Source: Arthrobacter sp. EpRS71 (GTDB taxonomy: Bacteria; Actinomycetota; Actinomycetes; Actinomycetales; Micrococcaceae). From it: a stretch of DNA of 64,000 nucleotides. Below are positions 60,855-64,000 of this stretch, piece by piece; the first letter of the stretch is position 1; the number at the start of each line of letters is the position of its first letter. The position numbers and the translations under genes are program-made. The DNA lies in contig NZ_LNUV01000006.1 in NCBI RefSeq assembly GCF_001512285.1, positions 2,030,809 to 2,094,808 of the forward strand. The letters run 5' to 3'. Below the pieces are notes generated by a model that had not been told where the DNA came from, searched no databases, and was given only the letters and a program-made list of their open reading frames with translations.

Positions 60855-61309
60855 TGCACACGCCCGGTAACGCGACGGTGATGCCACGCACCCAACCAGA
60901 TGCCTGCCGTAGTGGCCACAGCCCCGCCAAACAAGCTCGCTGCGAGGTACCCGGCAGCTCCGGGTGCAGCCTCCGCCATGAACAGGTGGACTGCGTCCAA
61001 AGCCAGAGTGCTGTACGTCGTGTAAGCGCCCAAGAACCCCGTACCCAGGGCGAGCCTCACAACCCGGCGACTGCCGACGTCGGGCCCCCTGCGGGAGAGC
61101 CCCTCCAACAGTGCCCCCAGCGCCAACGCGCCTGACAGATTGATGACCAAGGTAGGTAGCGGCCAAGCCTCCGGGGCTGGGATCACCAATCCGAGGCCGT
61201 ACCGGGCGAGCGCTCCGAACACGCCGCCAGCCGCCACTATGCCGATGAAGCCCCAATGACGGTGAAGTGGCCTGTTCGCCTCAGTCGTCGTCATCGTCGT
61301 CCGGGACAC
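60851..61309 (-). CDS. crcB: Fluoride exporter CrcB/Fluc, first copy
   Basis: A 152-aa channel subunit (GGVFGALARYGLGLV, TLVINLSGALALGALLEGL, GTGFLGAYTTYSTLALD). The N-terminus is longer than usual. The start GTG 61309 (or ATG 61294) lies inside the uspA frame, 29-nt overlap, so three genes are tightly coupled. No fluoride riboswitch was recognised upstream. Confidence 0.88.
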   Translation of the reverse strand: MSRTTMTTTEANRPLHRHWGFIGIVAAGGVFGALARYGLGLVIPAPEAWPLPTLVINLSGALALGALLEGLSRRGPDVGSRRVVRLALGTGFLGAYTTYSTLALDAVHLFMAEAAPGAAGYLAASLFGGAVATTAGIWLGAWHHRRVTGRVQ

Positions 61310-61802
61310 GGGGGTTCACGGGAACCACGAGGACCGGCACGTCTTGGCGATGGAAAAGGCGCCGGGCCACGGAACCCGCCGTCAGCTCTTTGAGCGCGGC
61401 CGTCACCTTATGCTCACGTGTTCCCACCACAATCATGAAAGCGCCGATGCTCGCGGCTTCGCGGGCCAAAGCGTGCGCCGGTTCACCGGCAAGCGGCACG
61501 AGGGACCATTCAACGTCCCAACCAGCCAATTGTTCGGCAATGGTTGACGACAGTAATTCCGGGATCCCCTGGGCTCCTGCAATACCATCCGGGTCGATCG
61601 GCGCAGCCGGCCCACCGGTGGTTCCATCGACCGGATACACCGTGGCATCGGCATACGCGCAAACAAGTGGGAGTCCCGCACGTACAGCAACCTGCGCTGC
61701 CTGCTCCAGGACCGCGGGCTGCTGCCCGGGCATTACGCCTACCAGGATGGGCCCGGACGTCTTGCCGGAGGCCTCGGGATGTAATGCGGGGGTCTCAGTC
61801 AC
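61281..61802 (-). CDS. Universal stress protein (UspA family)
   Basis: A 173-aa single Usp domain: PILVGVMPGQQPAVLEQAAQ, then GAFMIVVGTREHKVTAALKELTAGSVARRL-type ATP loop (split across residues 130-158). The tail is DDDDDD. GTG at 61802 is 6 nt after TAGAAT (minus strand). Start of the uspA-crcB-crcB cluster. Confidence 0.82.
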   Translation of the reverse strand: MTETPALHPEASGKTSGPILVGVMPGQQPAVLEQAAQVAVRAGLPLVCAYADATVYPVDGTTGGPAAPIDPDGIAGAQGIPELLSSTIAEQLAGWDVEWSLVPLAGEPAHALAREAASIGAFMIVVGTREHKVTAALKELTAGSVARRLFHRQDVPVLVVPVNPRVPDDDDDD

Positions 61803-61830
61803 AGCGCCATTCTACGACGACGGGGTGCGC

Positions 61831-63534
61831 TCACAGATTGCCGCGGCCGGGCCATAGACCGTAGAGAAGCGGAACTGCCGACGCGATCATCACCAGGTTG
61901 CCGAACACGAGGTCCTCGGATCGGATCACCGAGCCAGCCACTAACAATGCTGCGAAGATCACCGCAGCCACAGCCCGCCGGGCCAAGACGATGAGCCTGC
62001 TCATTTGGCGTTCGAGCCGCCGGTTGGATACTTGGAGCGTTCCGTCTTCGAATCTGGTGATCAGCCCGTCCAGCCGTTTCGGTAAACGCAAGGCGACCGA
62101 AACTACGTCGAAGGCCTGCCCCGCGACGTCATTGACGAGGTTGCCGCGTTCATCCCGAAGCAACTGTGCTGCGTACGGTTCCACAGAGTCCCACAAGTTG
62201 AATCTGGCATCCAAGGAACTACAAACTCCCGACGTCAGTGACATGGCACGGATGATGAGCAGGAAATTCTCCGGCAACTGAAACGGAAGCGATCTGATGA
62301 CGTTGCCGAACTCCGCACCAAAATCACGGAACTCCCGCGGGTCCACTTCGCGAAGCTCTGCAAAGCCCATGCCGCCAAAGCGTGCGAAGAGCTGCGTCAT
62401 GGCCCGCTCCAGCTCGGCCGTGTCAGCCGACGGCATGAGAACACCCACATCGCTGATAGCGGCAACAAGACCCTTTCCATCCCGCGAGGCAGCCGCAATC
62501 AGGAGCTTGCGCAATCCGCTTCTGGTCTTCGCCGGCACCTCCCCCATCATGCCGAAATCGATGAACGTCAGCTTCCATGGCCGTTCCGCCGAGGCGGAAT
62601 CGGGAGTGACAAAGATATTGCCCGGGTGTGGATCGGCGTGGAAGAAACCCTTGGTGAACAACTGGTCAAACATCACCGAAGCGAAGACGGGGGCAACCGA
62701 TGCCGGGTTAATCCCAGCCATTCGAAGCGACTCGGCATCGGTGATCTTGATGGCAGTGACGTCTTCGAGGGTGAGCACCCGGCGCGTGGTCCGTTCCCAG
62801 ACAACCCCCGGCACCGTCACCCGGTTGTCATCATCGAAGTCGGCTGCGAAACGCTCTGAGTTTGCGGCCTCGTTCAGGTAGTCGATCTCCTCAAGGCTGG
62901 TCTGGGCAAACTCCTTGATCAGCGCCGGAACATCAGCACGGTTTGAGACGATGCGGATACGGCTGAGCCAGCCTCCTACGCGACGCAGTGCGGCCAGATC
63001 GACATCCACGATCGTGTCGATGCCCGGCCTTTGCACTTTGAAAACCACGCTGCTGAGGCCAGTGTCCTCCGCATTGCCGGCGAGGAGTTTCGCCCGGTGC
63101 GCCTGCCCGAGGGAAGCCGCGGCTATGGGCACCTCCTCGATCGAAGCGAACACGGATTCCAAGGGCGCGCCCAGCTCCGCCTCGGCAAGGGCCCTGATTG
63201 CAGGGAACGGAACCGGCGGCACTTCGTCCTGGAGACCCTCCAGCTCAGCCGTAATCTCAGGCGGGAGCACGTCCAGCCTGGAGGACATGAACTGGCCCAC
63301 CTTGATCATTAAGCCACCGAGCTCAACAGCAAGTCCGTGGAACCGGCGGGCAAATCGCCGCATCCTTTGTGAGCGGTTACGCTCTGTCAGTCTCCGGAGG
63401 CCTACACGAGGCAGGAACAACTCGAACCACCAGGTCACCACCAAGTGCCATGCGGCAAACCTGAGGATTCGACGATAGCGGGCACGGGCTTCCCCGGCCA
63501 TGGGATCCATCTGGTCGCGTCGAGGCGACGTCAC
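61831..63534 (-). CDS. ABC1/AarF (UbiB-type) atypical kinase
   Basis: A 567-aa protein-kinase-like ATPase. The KxGQ motif IKVGQFMSSRLDVLPPEIT (residues 76-95), Ala-rich loop AAASLGQAHRAKL, catalytic FHADPHPGNIFV and metal-binding FIDFGMMGE are all present. Two C-terminal membrane helices (about 515-560). UbiB proteins act in quinone or lipid metabolism; Arthrobacter uses menaquinone, so the role is uncertain. It starts 6 nt after the padR-type stop. Confidence 0.87.
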   Translation of the reverse strand: MTSPRRDQMDPMAGEARARYRRILRFAAWHLVVTWWFELFLPRVGLRRLTERNRSQRMRRFARRFHGLAVELGGLMIKVGQFMSSRLDVLPPEITAELEGLQDEVPPVPFPAIRALAEAELGAPLESVFASIEEVPIAAASLGQAHRAKLLAGNAEDTGLSSVVFKVQRPGIDTIVDVDLAALRRVGGWLSRIRIVSNRADVPALIKEFAQTSLEEIDYLNEAANSERFAADFDDDNRVTVPGVVWERTTRRVLTLEDVTAIKITDAESLRMAGINPASVAPVFASVMFDQLFTKGFFHADPHPGNIFVTPDSASAERPWKLTFIDFGMMGEVPAKTRSGLRKLLIAAASRDGKGLVAAISDVGVLMPSADTAELERAMTQLFARFGGMGFAELREVDPREFRDFGAEFGNVIRSLPFQLPENFLLIIRAMSLTSGVCSSLDARFNLWDSVEPYAAQLLRDERGNLVNDVAGQAFDVVSVALRLPKRLDGLITRFEDGTLQVSNRRLERQMSRLIVLARRAVAAVIFAALLVAGSVIRSEDLVFGNLVMIASAVPLLYGLWPGRGNL

Positions 63535-63539
63535 TCCCT

Positions 63540-64000
63540 TCAGTCCTGGGCGAGGATCGAATACAGCCGACGACGAGCTTCTTCCAGCACCGTCACAGCC
63601 TCTTGCACCTGCTTTGGAGTTCCGGTCCGCCCCACTTGCGCCGCGGCCTGGGCCAGCTCCACCCCGGCTTTGGGCAGGGCGGCGAAACCTGAGGAGCTAC
63701 CAGTTGATTCCCACGGCGCCGACGTTTCAGCGCTGGCAACGTCTTCGCGCCCCGCTTCGGTGAGCGAATATATTTTTCGGCCATTGGATTCTTCAGTACT
63801 CACAAACCCCTCATCGGCCAGCAGCTGAAGGGTTGGGTACACCGAACCGGCGCTTGGCTTCCAACTTCCACCGCTGCGCTCTTCGATTTCACGGATGATC
63901 TGATAGCCGTGCATGGGGCGCTCAGCGAGGAGAGCCAGAATGGCCGTCCTCAACTCTCCGCGGCCTGCCCGGGTACCCGAGCGCTTTTCGAACCGGGATC
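63540..64000 (-). CDS. PadR-family regulator (5' end outside the window)
   Basis: A winged-HTH regulator. AILALLAERPMHGYQIIREI, SAGSVYPTLQLLADEGFV and RKIYSLTEAGREDV are PadR hallmarks. The frame stays open to the window edge (RFEKRSGTRAGRGELRTAIL), so an internal TTG at 63953 is probably not the start. It likely controls the AarF-type kinase gene that follows it. Confidence 0.85.
   Translation of the reverse strand, partial: SRFEKRSGTRAGRGELRTAILALLAERPMHGYQIIREIEERSGGSWKPSAGSVYPTLQLLADEGFVSTEESNGRKIYSLTEAGREDVASAETSAPWESTGSSSGFAALPKAGVELAQAAAQVGRTGTPKQVQEAVTVLEEARRRLYSILAQD

Noticed and set aside
61803..61830. Fluoride riboswitch upstream of the uspA-crcB cluster
   Set aside because: The gap to the next gene is only 28 nt and no riboswitch consensus is visible.

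Overview
This window is chromosomal DNA from a high-GC Gram-positive actinobacterium, most likely Arthrobacter or Paenarthrobacter (Micrococcaceae). The basis is the gene set and style: gluABCD-type glutamate uptake, actinobacterial DapD with the succinylase branch genes dapE and dapC, a seven-iron FdxA-type ferredoxin, PPK2, a GH35 beta-galactosidase, TTG/GTG starts, and many genes whose start codon lies 6-7 nt after a TANNNT -10 box and has no Shine-Dalgarno (probably leaderless). No rRNA, tRNA or CRISPR array was seen.

Layout. 1-4.4 kb: a LOG-family protein and a four-gene glutamate ABC operon. 4.4-8.2 kb: divergent dapE/dapD, a membrane-anchored lysozyme-like protein and an unknown protein. 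8.3-16 kb: a TetR regulator with a palindromic operator, galE, citrate synthase, dapC, ferredoxin, two small proteins and typA. 16-24.4 kb: an SGNH lipoprotein, an AT-rich orphan secreted protein, an oligopeptide ABC operon with a fused double ATPase, and an SRPBCC protein. 32.7-64 kb: core genes (ychF, rmuC, ispH, xseA/xseB, ppk2, alaA, a compatible-solute ABC operon, rsgA, Nudix) followed by metabolic, transport and regulatory genes (GH35, pirin, sugar kinase, nitronate monooxygenase, LysR/MFS, Lrp/MFS/Lrp, corA, zapE, ferritin, paired crcB, UspA, AarF-type kinase, PadR).

The notable region is an 8.2-kb integrated element at 24473-32679. It is bounded by a 20/21-nt direct repeat whose right copy is the last codons of ychF. 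The original intrinsic terminator of ychF, on the minus strand with a T-tract, now lies on the far side of the element. The right half is a decayed phage-satellite-like set: an integrase lacking its N-terminus, an excisionase-like protein, an AAA ATPase/replication gene broken by a Walker A change, stop codons and a frameshift, iteron-like repeats, and a frameshifted small terminase. No capsid or tail genes were seen.

The left half carries an apparently intact three-gene overlapping operon: a HigB-like toxin, a HigA-like antitoxin with a long C-terminal extension, and a SecB-like chaperone. This matches the toxin-antitoxin-chaperone (TAC) layout of Mycobacterium tuberculosis Rv1955-Rv1957. 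It is the best candidate in the window for an interesting, possibly undescribed system: a TAC cargo, plausibly addictive or anti-phage, on a decayed satellite that sits in ychF.
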